Assembly: GCF_018340385.1 (NCBI RefSeq)
Contig: NC_056575.1
Span: 31,156,597 to 31,220,596 of the forward strand
DNA: 64,000 nucleotides
Reading direction: 5' to 3'
Source: Cyprinus carpio
Taxonomy: Eukaryota; Chordata; Actinopteri; Cypriniformes; Cyprinidae
Shown: piece by piece, positions 1 to 10,923 of the stretch
How the letters are laid out: every line of letters starts with the position of its first letter
How positions within the stretch are numbered: position 1 is the stretch's first letter
Program-made: the position numbers and the translations under genes
Notes under the pieces: model-generated
Told to the model about the DNA's origin: nothing
Database searches by the model: none
What the model saw: only the letters and a program-made list of their open reading frames with translations

Positions 1-107
1 TGGTCATCAAGTTTGTGCTGATTACAGTGAGATTAGACTTTAGTCATTTAGATATTTATAAGAAACTGAAAAAAGCACAAATGTCAGGGCATGACAAAAC
101 TTCTTCA

Positions 108-189
108 GGCCCCAAAAATACCCTTAGACTCCAGAGGGTTAAGATAAAGGCCCCAAAAATACCCTTAGACTCCAGAGGGTTAAGATAAA
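108..189. repeat. Tandem duplication of a 41-bp unit
   Basis: Two adjacent copies of a 41-bp unit (108-148 and 149-189), beginning GGCCCCAAAAATACCC, are identical by eye. There is no coding content and the surrounding bases carry no recognised element. Confidence 0.9.
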
Positions 190-298
190 GTACCACAGGA
201 TTTAACTATGATCCTGATCCTATCTGTTCTACTATTTATTTGAGCAGCTCCATTAATAACATCTGCCATAAAAAACACAAAATCCAGTTTCTTTACAA

Positions 299-700
299 TC
301 AGTGTGTCTTTCTGAATTTTTTTTTACATGCTGTACACTCTCCTTCCATTTTGCTTTTAACCTTCTTTGCCTGTGGGACTAGCTTAGGGAATTGCTTCAC
401 TGCTTCTGCATAGGACATTCCTTGCTCTGCTTTCATCTTCTGAACTTCTCTCATACGTTCCATGTGAAATGGGTATGTTTTCCCAGTGATATCCAATCTC
501 ACTGAATGGGTAGAGCTACGCACACACACTTGAGCAGAAATACTTACCTTTGTAATAACTCACGCTCGTTTCCCTCCTGCTGTTCCGCCGTCGGCAGCGC
601 GGGTGCACACGCGGTCCCGATGGCACATACGCGTTGGACATTATTTCATCTTCCCCTCCACATCCGTCAATATTCATAACCCCGGACATTTTACACACTC
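299..700 (-). pseudogene. Unrecognised basic/Cys-containing ORF remnant with CpG-rich 5' side
   Basis: Two overlapping minus-strand reading frames lie here. The upstream one (about 690 to 540) begins MSGVMNIDGCGG and reaches an Arg-rich stretch. It runs into a perfect splice-donor-like AAG|GTAAGT near 550. The downstream one (529-299) carries REVQKMKAEQGMSYAEAVK and ends with a Cys-x2-Cys basic tail. The 'SYAEA' stretch resembles the segment after the zinc knuckles in LINE ORF1 proteins, so it may be the displaced tail of the ORF1 relic at 1576-2237; this is inference. The 560-890 flank is CpG-rich, unlike the AT-rich surroundings, and could be a promoter. It could instead be a small transposon gene with one intron. 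I do not recognise the family. Confidence 0.25.
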
Positions 701-899
701 ACACTGCGTGTTGTTTGATGTTGTCTTGTCTCGTCAGTGTTTGTTATATTGAATTGGGCTTGCGATGGTCGGTGTTCCGGTGTGAGACGCTGCCAAACAG
801 AGCGATCGAGCGGCGATCAGTTATGACGTCACTGACTGCGCCGCGCTGCCGCAGCGAACCGGAAACCAGCCAAACCATTATTTTATATTAGTAGGGGGT

Positions 900-1575
900 A
901 CCTTGTTTTTGTGTGTGTATAAATTAAATGGTTAAATTTATTATTTTTGTGTTTAATGTTTTATTTGTTGATTATATGTTTGAGTTTGTGTTTAGTATTC
1001 ATTATTTGTGTAAAAGAATTAGAAATGCCTGAAGTAGTGGGTTTTTACCGTCTGTTATTACCCATTTGAGAAGTCCCATGTGAAGGGGGTGGAGTCTGGC
1101 CTATATAAGGGCAGGCCAGATTAAAACTCATCACTTATTTGTCTGCGATCCGCCGTTAAAAAGCAAGAAGAAGAAACTCATCACTTGTTTACCAAGTCGG
1201 AGCGAGAGTGCAACTGTGGTGCCTCAAGCGATCTTTCCAACTCCTGTATATTGTAGATACTTACCGGTATATTGACTTTTTTTTTCATTTGGATTATTTC
1301 CTCTTTATTTTTCTGTTTGTTGTTTCTTTGGTACTTTGTGCACCTGTATATATATTTTTTTCACTATTGGACTATTTATTTTTTGGCACTGTAAATAAAT
1401 TTCACTTGCACATAAGTGCTATTGCGGGCTGAGCCATCATTTAACATCTTTTACGGACATTCACAACGTCTCCTAGCGAGTGGTGGTTCTCGCTTTATCA
1501 CATACTGAGCCATCATTTAACATCTTTTACGGACATTCACAACGTCTCCTAGCGAGTGGTGGTTCTCGCTTTATC
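900..1575 (+). repeat. Possible solo LTR-like segment with TATA box and polyadenylation signal
   Basis: The segment holds a GC-flanked TATA box (TATATAA, 1102-1108), a purine-rich leader, and a polyadenylation signal AATAAA (1394-1399) about 290 bp downstream, followed by a T-rich stretch. This order is typical of an LTR. No matching second LTR, primer-binding site or polypurine tract was seen, so it would be a solo LTR or another promoter-bearing repeat. It abuts, and probably truncates, the LINE ORF1 at 1576. Exact ends are uncertain. Confidence 0.35.
1431..1575. repeat. Tandem duplication, 76-bp period
   Basis: The block starting GAGCCATCATTTAACATC at 1431 recurs at 1507. The second copy ends at 1575, after about 69 matching bases. 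It lies exactly at the junction between the LTR-like segment and the LINE ORF1 remnant. Confidence 0.9.
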
Positions 1576-2237
1576 CCCTTCTTCACATTCACCATACTTA
1601 TGTTCTCCTCCACATTTACATTACACCTAATCTTCCCTTTGCACACAACAGCCACATGCCCATACCTTTGGCAATTGAAACACCTCAATGGAGGAGGGAT
1701 GTATACTCTGACATTATAGCTCATGAACCCAATATAAACCTTCTCAGGGAGTCGGTTTTCATGAAACGTTAGCAATATTGACAAACTATCGCTCAAAACA
1801 CCATCCCCTTTTAAACGCTTAGCTTCTTTTATTGTCACATTTTTTATGTTACCCAACAACTCTTCAATTGAATCTTTAACTGGGATCTTAGTTATAACTC
1901 CTCTAATCAGTTCCTTGTCACAGGCTATTACACCTCTCACTCCCTGGCCATTCATCTTTTTTATCTTAACTGCTTTCTTCTGTTGTTCCTCATCAATACA
2001 TTCTATCAACAGTGACCCATTCCTCAATTTTTTTGCCCTCATTACTTCCCCTATCTCCTTATGTACACATTTCGTTAGCTGGATAGGACTCCAATCAGCA
2101 AAAGATACTCCCTCCTTTATCATTGAAATAAATACCTTATATGTTTCCTTCCTTACAGAGCACAGCAAAAATATGTTGGGAGATTTGTCACCATGGGTGT
2201 TAAAATTATCACTTTCCGGGTGAACATACAGGTCCAT
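1576..2237 (-). pseudogene. LINE ORF1 (gag-like, CCHC zinc knuckle), C-terminal part truncated
   Basis: This is an open minus-strand frame of about 220 residues read from an ATG at 2237. It resembles the nucleic-acid-binding ORF1 of non-LTR retrotransposons: an RRM/gag-like central part (about residues 25-180) is followed by one CCHC knuckle, CFNCQRYGHVAVVC (about residues 186-199, C-x2-C-x4-H-x4-C). Known ORF1 proteins of this type coat LINE RNA for reverse transcription at the target. The frame loses its 3' part at 1576, where the 76-bp repeat begins. Its N-terminus is separated from it by the 2.7-kb element at 2245-4987; the basic N-terminal segment lies at 4988-5087 in the same strand and frame. 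No matching ORF2 follows. It is not functional as it stands. Confidence 0.75.
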
Positions 2238-2520
2238 CTTTGCTAGTGTTAAAACAACACTGACGAAAGTGTTTATTATTCAAACACTGCGTTAGTGTAT
2301 CATTTAACACTCAAGGTGTTGAGAAATTATCACTCTTATGTATACAAATTTAACACTTTATGGTGATTAATCACACAACCCCAGTGTATTTGTATTATGT
2401 TGATTTAATGTAAATACTTATTTTAAAATGGTAATGCAGATGAAATTTAAAAAATAAACCAGAAGATATTTTTCCAAAAACCAAGTGACTGCACTACAAA
2501 TTTGAAATATTTTATATAAC

Positions 2521-2530
<10 letters not shown>

Positions 2531-2554
<24 letters not shown>

Positions 2555-2568
2555 AGAGAGAGAGAGAT
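2531..2568. repeat. (GA)n microsatellite
   Basis: An almost pure AG/GA tract follows a short AT run at 2519-2530. Confidence 0.95.
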
Positions 2569-2859
2569 AAATTAATCCACAAAACAATGCATGTTTACAC
2601 ATTTATTCATTTTAATTGAAACATTGTCTATTCTAATTGAAACTCTTTTTCACTGCACCAAAATGTCTTCACATTCAGTGTTTTCAATACATATAAAGAA
2701 CATGTTCTTACAACAATTAAAACAATGTCAAAGCAAATCAGTGCAAAGGCACAAAAAACGTATTTGGTCCACCTGTATTCTCAATTTCATCAGGTTTATA
2801 GTGCTTACATTTATCTGCTTAAACCAAAGCATCTCATTCATTACCATCAACCATGAATG

Positions 2860-3007
2860 CAGGGCCGTACTTATCTGATTCGGGGCCCGGTGTGAAGTAG
2901 GGAGCGTTCCCGGGTTGGCGGAGGGGGGGGCTCATTCAGTCCGTTTACGCCTCAAGTGCGGGGCCCGGTGCGACCGCTCCAGTTGCACCCCTCTAAGGAC
3001 GGCCCTG
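2860..3007. mobile_element. Short hAT-like MITE, 148 bp
   Basis: The ends are CAGGGCCGT and ACGGCCCTG, a short inverted repeat of hAT type (CAGGG...CCCTG). The flanking octamers CATGAATG (2852-2859) and GCTGAATG (3008-3015) match at six of eight positions, consistent with an aged 8-bp hAT target duplication. The interior is GC-rich, unlike its host element. Confidence 0.7.
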
Positions 3008-3842
3008 GCTGAATGTAGTTTACTGATCACTGAACAAAGTCTGTGCCAATGGCGTTTGGACCTCCTTGGAGAAAGTAGTCTTTCTTTTTTTCAGGACAAG
3101 ATGTGGTTCTCTGCAGTTTTCAAGCAAGAAATCCACTCCCACTTGCAGCATCACAAAAGTGCTCCTGTAAAATTGGGGAAAAAAAACAGAATCATTTCAC
3201 ATCCATTTATCAAAAATATTATTAACAGGTGAAATATCATCAAAATTAAAAGAAATAAACATTTGAAATATATCAGTCTGTGTGTAATGAATGAATATAA
3301 TATACAAGTTTGACTTTTTAAATGGAATTAGTGACATAAATCAACTTTTTGATGATATTCTAATTATATGACCAGCACCTGTATGGGCAAGCACATTCGG
3401 GGCATTTTATTTAAATCTCCTTTTGTGATATGACATAAGACAAAATTCAAGGGTGAGTAGATGATTATTTACATTTTTGGGTAAACTATAACCCTTTAAG
3501 GAAAAGCATTTAACTCACTGTAAATGTATATATTTTTGTTGTAAAAAGAAAGACTTACTGGAAAATAGGTCGCAATTCCTGAATTCCATGCTGTGAGGCA
3601 GGGCTCTGTCTATCAAAATGAATGCACATAAATGGGACAGCACATGAATAAAGGACAGTACAAGCATACCAAAAAATAATCTCTGATCTGTAGTTCATGC
3701 TACCCATGTGTCATATTCCAAGTCTTGTGAGGGCACAAATTCACTTTGAATGGTGAACAATTTAACTAATGCAGTATAGAGAGCTTGAGTTTTTTTCAAG
3801 TATATACAAATGAATATATATGAAAATATATGAAATATGAAA

Positions 3843-3880
3843 CATACACACACATACATACATACATACATGCATATATA
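3843..3880. repeat. CA/CATA-type microsatellite
   Basis: An imperfect run of CA then CATA units followed by TATA. Confidence 0.85.
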
Positions 3881-4049
3881 TGGAAAAATAACTCAAATCC
3901 ATTATATTGACACATCAACATTATGAAAACTCATTAAAGTAATGCTTAATATAATGACTAAATTTGTTCACGAGACATGCAAGAAACAGTTAACATTACT
4001 GATATTGCTATTTTAGATTTGTGCCGTTTACAGTGGTTTGATTTGACAT

Positions 4050-4815
4050 CAAATTTAATCCTGTGAGAAATGTTTCAGATCGTCTAGGCACGCACAGCAT
4101 ACAAATATCATTACTAAATAATATTATTTTATGAAATACATATAGTAAATGAAGTAAAACACTTACTTTCGGTGTTTTCCTTGTTAAAACCAACTTCCTT
4201 GTATGCTCAGCTTCGCGAGTGAAAGAACATATCTCTCTGGGGAAAGTGTAGGAGCACACAACATATTAATGTCGCTATAAATCAATATGATGTTATAAAA
4301 TAGATATTTTAAATGAGGTAAAACGCTTACTTCTGCTCTCTCCCTTCTCTAAGTAACCCGCGTCTGCTCCATGGTCTGCGCTGCATAGCGATTCAAATCT
4401 GTGAGAAACCGTTAGGCTCGTTTAGGCGCGGGCAGCATTTAAATATCATCATAAAGTAAAATCATCTTAAACAAGGTAAAACACTTACTTATGGTGTTTT
4501 CCTTTGATAAGAAACAGATTCTCCCCATCGTGAGTGGAAGAAAATATCTCTCTTGAGAAAAAAGTTTTGGAGTAAATGACGTCCTCGTCTGTTCCGCATC
4601 GTGAGTGAAAGGAAATGTCCTTGAGAAACGTTTATGTGCACACAGCAAATAAATGTCGTTATAAAATGATATGATATTACAAAACACATTTTCTGAGTAA
4701 GATTATACAATTTATTTTGCCGTATTCCGTTCTCATATGAGCCGCATCGCGAGCAAAGAAAATGGTGTCTGTGAAAAAATATTTCAGATGGGTCAGGCGC
4801 GCACACGAGCAAATG
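4050..4815. repeat. Degenerate tandem array, about four units of 170-190 bp
   Basis: Recurring landmarks define the units. 'aggCgCGcaCagCA' followed by AAATRTC near 4085, 4430, 4635 and 4798 alternates with GTAAAACRCTTACTT at about 4154, 4318 and 4477. Each unit also carries a 'GAGTGAAAG/GTGAGAAA'-type stretch. The copies are clearly related but have many substitutions. The array occupies the right third of the GTGTTA element. Confidence 0.75.
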
Positions 4816-4987
4816 TCCCGGATGTGACTATTAACACTCAACAGTGTTAATAAAGGTAACTCTGCGTATTAACACCGCCCAGAGGGGGCTGTTTACACTA
4901 GTTAGTGTTAATCCTTTAAAATTCAACACCACAACTTTAACACTTTACTCTAAAATTCCACAACACTAGGATTTCAACACTGGATAA

Positions 4988-5087
4988 TTTGCTGTGAGAT
5001 ATCCATATCCTCATCATCTGGTTTTATTAAATTTCTTTTTCTTGCGTTTTGGCCTACCTTCCTCTCCAAACCCACGCTCAGATTCAT
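4988..5087 (-). pseudogene. N-terminal segment of the LINE ORF1 split by the GTGTTA element
   Basis: Read from an ATG at 5087, the minus strand encodes an acidic start followed by a strongly basic stretch (KRKKKKF), typical of ORF1 N-termini. Two adjacent TGA codons near 5011-5016 interrupt it. If the 2245-4987 insertion and one copy of TTTGCT are discounted, the frame is the same as that of the zinc-knuckle part at 2237. This supports one interrupted gene. Confidence 0.6.
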
Positions 5088-5285
5088 CCATCCCCCACTA
5101 CCTACTCCGTCACTTCCCCCAATCAACTCCCCACTCCATTACCATGTGGCAGTCACTCGTACAAATGACTAGTCTACCTCTAATCTGCATCACCTGATAT
5201 ACCTAGGCAGATGACCCCACCCCCATGACCTACTTTCCTACATGCTACACAGGTAATTATTTCATCTAGCCTGATAGGTTCATCC

Positions 5286-6006
5286 AATAGGTGCGTTCGA
5301 CTTCATGAAGCGCTGCGCAAACCGATTGGAATCTGACTTGAAGCAGTGCATGCCGGTTAGAAATTTTGTCCGACTTGAGATGGTGCCAACGCCACATGAC
5401 TGTCACGTGTGGCATCAAAGTACCGCGAGAGTGTTTCGAGAGCAGCCGGATGACACATGACTGTCACGTGTGGCATCAAAGTACCGCGAGAGGTGATGAC
5501 GACACAGCTGTTTCACGATTGGCCAGATTCACCGCATGACAACGATCACATGTGTTTCGTGTTTATTCTAACCTTTTCAGTTCCAATAATGGCCACAAAT
5601 CTGTGTTTTTAGAATGGTAAAAGCTTTTTTACTGTAGTCGCACTGTTGTATTGAGTCACGTTTATCATACAACACTGATAAAAGGACATATACCCCCATT
5701 TTATTAGTATTTAAATAGTATATGATTATGTTGAACTTTATTCTTGAAAAAATCACGCTGTATTAAGCAGTATGTAAAAACTGTTTCTGTTGCTCATGAA
5801 AACGTTTCTAAAGCGTCTGTATTTGACAAATATTGCATTTAATTCACTTCATCTGTGATAAAGTATGCAAACACCACGTGAGTGTCACTAACGGGAGCAG
5901 AAAGTGTCCGGCTTGACTTGTCTGTTTTTAACTCCGCCCCCGACTGCAAGCGGCTACTCTCGTTGATCGCCGCCTGTAGCCGGGCTTCAAGTCGAACACA
6001 CCTATT
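5286..6006. mobile_element. 721-bp MITE with 18-bp terminal inverted repeats
   Basis: The left end AATAGGTGCGTTCGACTT (5286-5303) matches the reverse complement of 5989-6006 with one mismatch. There is no transposase frame. I could not settle the target duplication, so the superfamily is left open. The element is rich in CACGTG-like and CGCGAG motifs. Confidence 0.8.
5394..5492. repeat. Direct repeat of 38 bp, 61-bp spacing
   Basis: The 38-bp block beginning ACATGACTGTCACGTG occurs identically at 5394-5431 and 5455-5492 inside the MITE. Confidence 0.9.
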
Positions 6007-6744
6007 ATGTATTTGAGGTGTTTGTTTAATTTGTATTTATTGGTTGTTAAAGCTAATGTTTGTAATTTTTTTGCAGGGTTTTTTACCATTCTATCCTGCT
6101 ATCATCCCATTTAAGTATTTTCCTGTATTTCTCCCATATTTTTAATCTTTCTATGAAAAAACCCACTGGGCGTATTTTATATCATTGCTACATTCGCCTC
6201 CGGCAAAACTCCCATAATCTGTATGGCCCAAACCTCAATACATGAATAAGCACGTCAACAAATTTCTAGGTTGCCCTGTTGCCAGATCTTGTATGAAACA
6301 CATCCTTCTCACACAGTCGACACATACAAATTTCAACCCATTGGTCCCCACAACTTAGCAACCTACAACAGTGATGAGAACCACGGGAAGGAAAGGATCA
6401 CTGGTAGAAATGGGATGGGAGAAGACTCACAGAGGTGGTCCGGTGAAAAAAACGAATATACATGCAAATAGCTTACAATTCAAAAGGCTATGGTTAATTG
6501 ATTAAATATGAGCTCTGCAAGTTGCAAAACCAGGTGCTGCGTGCTATACTGTTACTGCGGTTACTGGGGAAATGGCTATATTCCTGCCGAAAAGCGAAAG
6601 AATGAAGAGAGAATGAATTTGCATTTTTCAATAAGCCGTTCTGCTTTTTGTTTTAGTCCAAAGCCAAAAATGACCCTTATTTTTATGCAGAAAACATGCA
6701 GTTTGACATACACACAGTTTAAATAATGGTTTGATAATAATTGT

Positions 6745-7720
6745 TTAAATTAATATAATAAATTAATATAATATAATAATTGATACCCCACTTCTCTCCC
6801 GTATTTTGGGACCCATATGTTGAAAGATATTTTTAAATTATCGAAAAAAGAACCCATTAAAGAAGAGTCGGTAGGGGACTGTGAAGTATAAAGCTTAGAG
6901 TAAAAGGTGGAAAAGACAGAATTAATTTTTTGAGGGTCATACACCAGCTTGTTTGTAAAAGTATCAAAGAATACAGACTGTTCACCTCTAGAATTGAACA
7001 GATAAGCTCTTGCTGCTATGATTTTCTCATCTTACCTAAATGGGCGATATAAGAAATTATCTTGCCATGGATGAAGGCTTTAAACGTTTCCCAAAATAGC
7101 GAAGCAGAAATGGTGTCTGTTTTGTTAGTCTCAATGGAAAAAAATCTGTATTTTTAGATAAAAATTCACAGAAATAATTTCTAGCTATAAGCCCTGTATC
7201 AAATTTCCAAAAAGGACAGCTCTTAAAGTCAGACAAAAAGGTGATGTCTAACATATGTGGGGCATGATCAGAAATAACTATGGCTATAGTAATCAGAGGA
7301 AATTACAGAAGAAAGTAGGGCCTTGTCAAGAAAAAAGTAATCGATACGTGAGTAAACATGGTGTACACTAAAAAAGAAAGAGAATACCTTATCGGATGGA
7401 TGGAAGAAGCACCAGGGGTCCACACAGCCTATTTCATTCATCAGTGAAACTAGGGACCTGGACATAGCGGAAGACATAGATGATTTCGGCACAGATTTAT
7501 CAAGATTATTATCAGCGACACAATTAAGGTCCTCACCAAAAATAAGATGGTGAGTGTCAAGATTTGGGATCTTTGAAAAAAGCTTGGACATAAAAGTAGG
7601 ATTATCCCAATTCGGAGCATAGACGTTTACTATAATAACTCCATTAACAATAACAAAGCGTCCCTCAGGATAAGAGATTACATGCTCTTAGAAACATTAC
7701 TCTCTTATGTATAAAGATAG
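6745..7720 (-). pseudogene. L1/Tx1-type LINE ORF2 remnant (endonuclease to inter-domain region)
   Basis: Successive broken minus-strand frames read like the N-terminal half of an L1-type ORF2. At 7591-7268 an AP-endonuclease segment shows GEDLNCVADNNLDKS (the G-D-F-N box with substitutions) and SRIDYFFLDKALLSS (the conserved S-R-I-D-Y-F motif). At 7254-7057 comes the post-endonuclease stretch with FCEFLSKNTDFF. At 6944-6750 comes DPQKINSVFSTFYSKLY, which in this family precedes the reverse transcriptase. No RT core follows, so the copy is truncated. The endonuclease would nick target DNA for target-primed reverse transcription. Frameshifts and stops between blocks make it non-functional. Confidence 0.75.
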
Positions 7721-7741
7721 CTGTACCTCTTGACCTGCTAT

Positions 7742-7939
7742 TAAAGCTTATAACTTATAACTGATTCAACAAGTGACCGATACACTGCTGTTAAGATATC
7801 CTGTCTTACATTGAAACCCTTTAGCCTTCTCAAAAAAGATAATCGCTGTTGAGCCTTCTTATAGACACTATTTGGCTGTTGTGTAAAAGATAGTTGATGC
7901 TTTTCAATCTCAGTGCCAAAGTATGTAATGGCCTCAACC
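7742..7939 (-). pseudogene. L2/CR1-like LINE reverse transcriptase C-terminal fragment
   Basis: One open minus-strand stretch of about 65 residues contains YKKAQQRLSFLRRLKGF followed by a VYRSLVESV-type segment, and ends in a stop at 7742. This is the well-conserved region after the RT fingers/palm in L2/Rex/CR1-like LINEs. It directly adjoins the L1-type remnant, so two different LINE relics lie side by side. Confidence 0.65.
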
Positions 7940-7962
7940 TAAGTGGTTCAAGAGGAACAGTA

Positions 7963-8460
7963 TTAAAGGGGTGACTGATTATGATTTCACCTTTTTAACT
8001 TTAGTTAGTGTGTAATGCTGCTGTTTCAGTATAAACATAATTTGCAAAGTTACAGTGTTCAAAGTTAAATGCAAAGGGAGAAATTTTCTTTTACAGAATT
8101 CGCTTTTTAAGACCTACAGCAAATGGCTGGTAGGGACTACAGCAAGTTTCTTCCTGGGTTGGTGACATCACAAACCCTGAAATTAACATAAACCCTGCCA
8201 AATTCAACACACAACAAAGGTGCTGGGGCCTTGTTGGGCTCCTTTAAGCCTGAGACAGGGTTGCTACAGTCGCCAGTGCGTTTTTGTATTACAGCGCTGT
8301 GAGGGACTGTTTTCTTTATCCTGGCTCTCACTGAATTTCTGACCATTATTGTCCGCTCCCGTGATTTTTGTTTACAATACAATACATCAGGGAGCATCAA
8401 TACGCAGTGTATTTAAATCTCTTTTGAATCAGCCATCTCTCTCTCCTCAACCCATGATCA
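7963..8460. mobile_element. Left half of a TTAA-type dispersed element
   Basis: It starts TTAAAGGGGTGACTG at 7963 and contains no coding frame. The opposite end of what looks like the same element, ending GATGACCCCTTTAA, is found at 12930-13398. This is inferred from the terminal TTAAAGGGGT inverted repeat and from my recollection of this fish repeat family, not from a search. The internal boundary near 8460 is approximate. Confidence 0.45.
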
Positions 8461-9324
8461 GTAAAATCTGACTCCTGCAGCTCGTGTTGAATGCAGGGTT
8501 GCCAAGTCCGCATTTTTTTTTTCTTCCTATGGCTACTTTTAAACTGTTAATGGGTTGATTTTCCCAGTGGATTAAAGGCTTGAAATGTTGCTTAATTACA
8601 TTTGACTAAAATGTTTGTATAGAAACATTTTGCATTCTGCCTATGATAAAACTGTGCTAGATGTTAAGTTTTGTGAAGGAGGGCCAACAGTAGGAAGCTT
8701 TTTAACTGTGTTTATGATCAATATGCATAACAGTGACTGTAAAATATGTATTTTAGGTATGGAAATTACATATTTTCAGTTTTGATATTTGGGATATGGT
8801 CATTGTGCTACTTTGGGCACTACTTTAACCACCAACCAACCACACCCCAGTCCCCCGCCCTGCCCACACCCAGTGACCTCTTTTTGAAAAACTAAAATAT
8901 GGTCACCCTACATGCGTGCACAAAACTATTAGGATGGTACCTCTATGTTTCACAGACACACCCGGAAATTAATGTTGAATTGTTTAGGCTTTTTCAGATA
9001 ATGTAAAGCCATGAGGCAAGAAAAACTTAAAAGCATATTCGTGTATCTTAAAACTTCTGGTTACATGAGCCTAAGCTCTTTTCAATAAAATCCATGCAAA
9101 AGTTAATATCAGATCATTTTAGAATACAGTATAGGATGTACCGAATATTCTTCAGTTTTATGCAAAACAGAAATACAACAAATAGAATATCAGATCTCTG
9201 TCATATGGCCAAAAATTAATGCAAAAAAAAGCTTTTTTGCATAGTTGTGTTTTGAGACATGAAAACTGTAACAATGTATCTTACAAGATAACACGATGTA
9301 ACCACGCTCTCACTTGAAATGTGT
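8461..9324. other. Non-coding stretch without recognised features
   Basis: AT-rich sequence. I see no gene, terminal inverted repeat or tandem repeat that I can support. Confidence 0.5.
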
Positions 9325-9417
9325 CCCCACATTAAGTCCTTGAATTTGAGGGTATTGGACCTGGAAAGTCCTTGAAAGGTCCCTGAATTTGAAGTTAATC
9401 AAGTTGTGGGAACCCTG
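9325..9417. mobile_element. hAT-type MITE end fragment
   Basis: The segment has repeated AAGTCCTTGAA-like motifs and finishes GTTGTGGGAACCCTG, an inverted CAGGGTTCCCAC end of hAT style. The other end was not located. Confidence 0.4.
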
Positions 9418-9422
9418 CTGAG

Positions 9423-9985
9423 ACACACTGCATGATTTTCAGCTGTCCCAGACGAAAGATTGGGATTGTGAAACAATCATGGTGATTTCTGTGATCGTGG
9501 CTCCTAAACGGTGGTCCTATGTTGTACAGTGAGAAAGGTTGTTGACAACAGCCGTTGTCATGGTCTTGCGACCAAAGATAGCCTACAATCATTTTCTGAC
9601 AGTGTCAGAAATTCAGCATGATTATTGCCGTGTAAGTTTGCTGCTACGACACACGTTTACTGACCTGCCAATAAAACTGCGACATGAAATCAATGCAACA
9701 CAGCGCTAAAACAAAACTGCTTACCTCAAGCTCTTATCCCTTCCTCTTTTGCTGCTTCCACTTTTTTTCAGCACACATAAAAACTACAACTGCCAAAGTC
9801 TGATTCATCATGCTGTTTTTGTTTACCACTAGAGCATGCTAATGATGTTTTATTCTTCTACAGTAACATGTGTCGTAGCCTACGAGTCAATAGGTGTCAT
9901 CATCGTACAGTCTACATGCACGTCGTACCCAAGTTTGGTGTGATTTGTAATGATTTTATATGATTGCTAAAATCGTGCAGTGTGT
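9423..9985. mobile_element. 563-bp MITE with about 20-bp terminal inverted repeats
   Basis: The left end ACACACTGCATGATTTTCAGC (9423 on) pairs with the reverse complement of the right end, ACACACTGCACGATTTTAGC (up to 9985). The interior is non-coding. A target duplication is not evident. Confidence 0.75.
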
Positions 9986-10344
9986 AGAAGGCTTTAGAGA
10001 AGAGTTCTTTAAGTAGAGTGTTGTTGCCATTCCGTTGAAACGCTGTTATCTTCACCCGACTGCAGGGCCTATTTGTTCAGCCTTACTATGGACGCTGGAC
10101 TTGGGGAACAATGGTTAAAATGTATGTTTAACTCAGTTCCTGAAAACTATCATCCGAATATAGCTCTCTATGCTGCACACATCACGGAGGACAGCTTCCT
10201 CTCTAAGTTATTCTTCCTATCAGATTGTGCTTCCAGAAGGATATTAATGTGGTTTGAGGCTTTATTATTTGCCTACACTTAACCCAACCCTAATCCTAAC
10301 CCTGTGATATTAAAATAAAGTGTTGGTAGCATGATCTGATAGGA

Positions 10345-10923
10345 AGCAGTATTTGACTGGATTACTGTAATGCACTTCTCATCGGGATTCCTAACAAAAG
10401 CTCGCAGAGACTACAGTATGTTCAGAATAGTGGTGCTAGGATCCTGATGAGAGTTCGAAAATATGATCATATCACACCCATTCTCCATTCACTTCACTGG
10501 CTTCCTGTTTCCGCCAGGATTGAATATAAGATCTCCCTTCTAACCTACCAGTGTATCTATGGAAATGCCCCCACCCTATCTGAAAGAACTACTCACACCT
10601 TTGACTACTTCTCGATCACTCCACTCAACAAATTTAAACCGCCTCCTTCTCCCCAAGACAAAGCTCAGCACTATGGGTGATCGGTCTTTCTGCTCTGCTG
10701 CTCCTCGGATTTGGAATACCCTTCCCGACCATCTGAGGGCACCTCAAACTATTGAGACTTTTAAAAAAGGACTAAAAACATTTCTTTTTAGGAGAACTTA
10801 TGATTTTTAATTATTAAACCTTTTAGTATTTTATCCTTTCTAATTGATCTTAATTGTAGCACTTTGAGATTTGTTTCAAATGTAAAGTGCATTACAAATA
10901 AAAATTTTATTATTATTATTATT
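10345..10923 (+). pseudogene. L2-like LINE 3' end, 5'-truncated, with a long target duplication
   Basis: The plus strand encodes the terminal part of an L2-type ORF2. Landmarks are RKYDHITPILHSLHWLP, then ARIEYKISLLTYQC, then DRSFCSAAPRIWNTLP, then a final ETFKKGLKTFLFR block and a stop at about 10808. A frameshift near 10575 breaks it. The 3' UTR ends in an (ATT)n tail at about 10902-10925, as in L2 elements. A 30-bp sequence with one mismatch flanks the insert (10315-10344 and 10924-10953), so this is a genuine insertion rather than a random fragment. Only the last fifth or so of ORF2 was copied, the usual result of incomplete target-primed reverse transcription. Confidence 0.85.

Larger units (their letters stand above)
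2245..4987. mobile_element. Unclassified 2.7-kb DNA element with GTGTTA-rich ends and internal tandem repeats
   Basis: The element interrupts the LINE ORF1 and is bracketed by TTTGCT (2239-2244 and 4988-4993), a likely 6-bp target duplication. Both ends are studded with GTGTTA/TAACAC motifs, often in inverted pairs (2245-2365 and 4825-4980). The left end starts AGTGTTAAAAC and the right end finishes AACACTGGATAA, so the outer few bases do not match perfectly. Inside are a GA microsatellite, a small hAT MITE, and an array of about four degenerate 170-190-bp repeats before the right end. I see no transposase-like frame, so it is probably non-autonomous. The superfamily is unknown; repeated subterminal motifs recall CACTA elements, but the duplication length does not. 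Confidence 0.6.
5088..6480 (-). other. Probable 5' UTR of the minus-strand LINE
   Basis: This non-coding sequence lies upstream of the ORF1 start, interrupted by the 5286-6006 MITE. No open frame of note is present. The assignment rests on position only, and the true 5' end of the LINE is not defined. Confidence 0.35.

Noticed and set aside
10073..10282. Open frame of 69 codons starting MFSLTMDAGLGEQ
   Set aside because: No recognisable domain, signal or splice context. It lies in repeat-derived sequence.
10270..10305. Telomere-like AACCCAACCCTAATCCTAACCCTG stretch
   Set aside because: It is too short and irregular for an interstitial telomere array, and similar CCTAACCC stretches are common in dispersed fish repeats.
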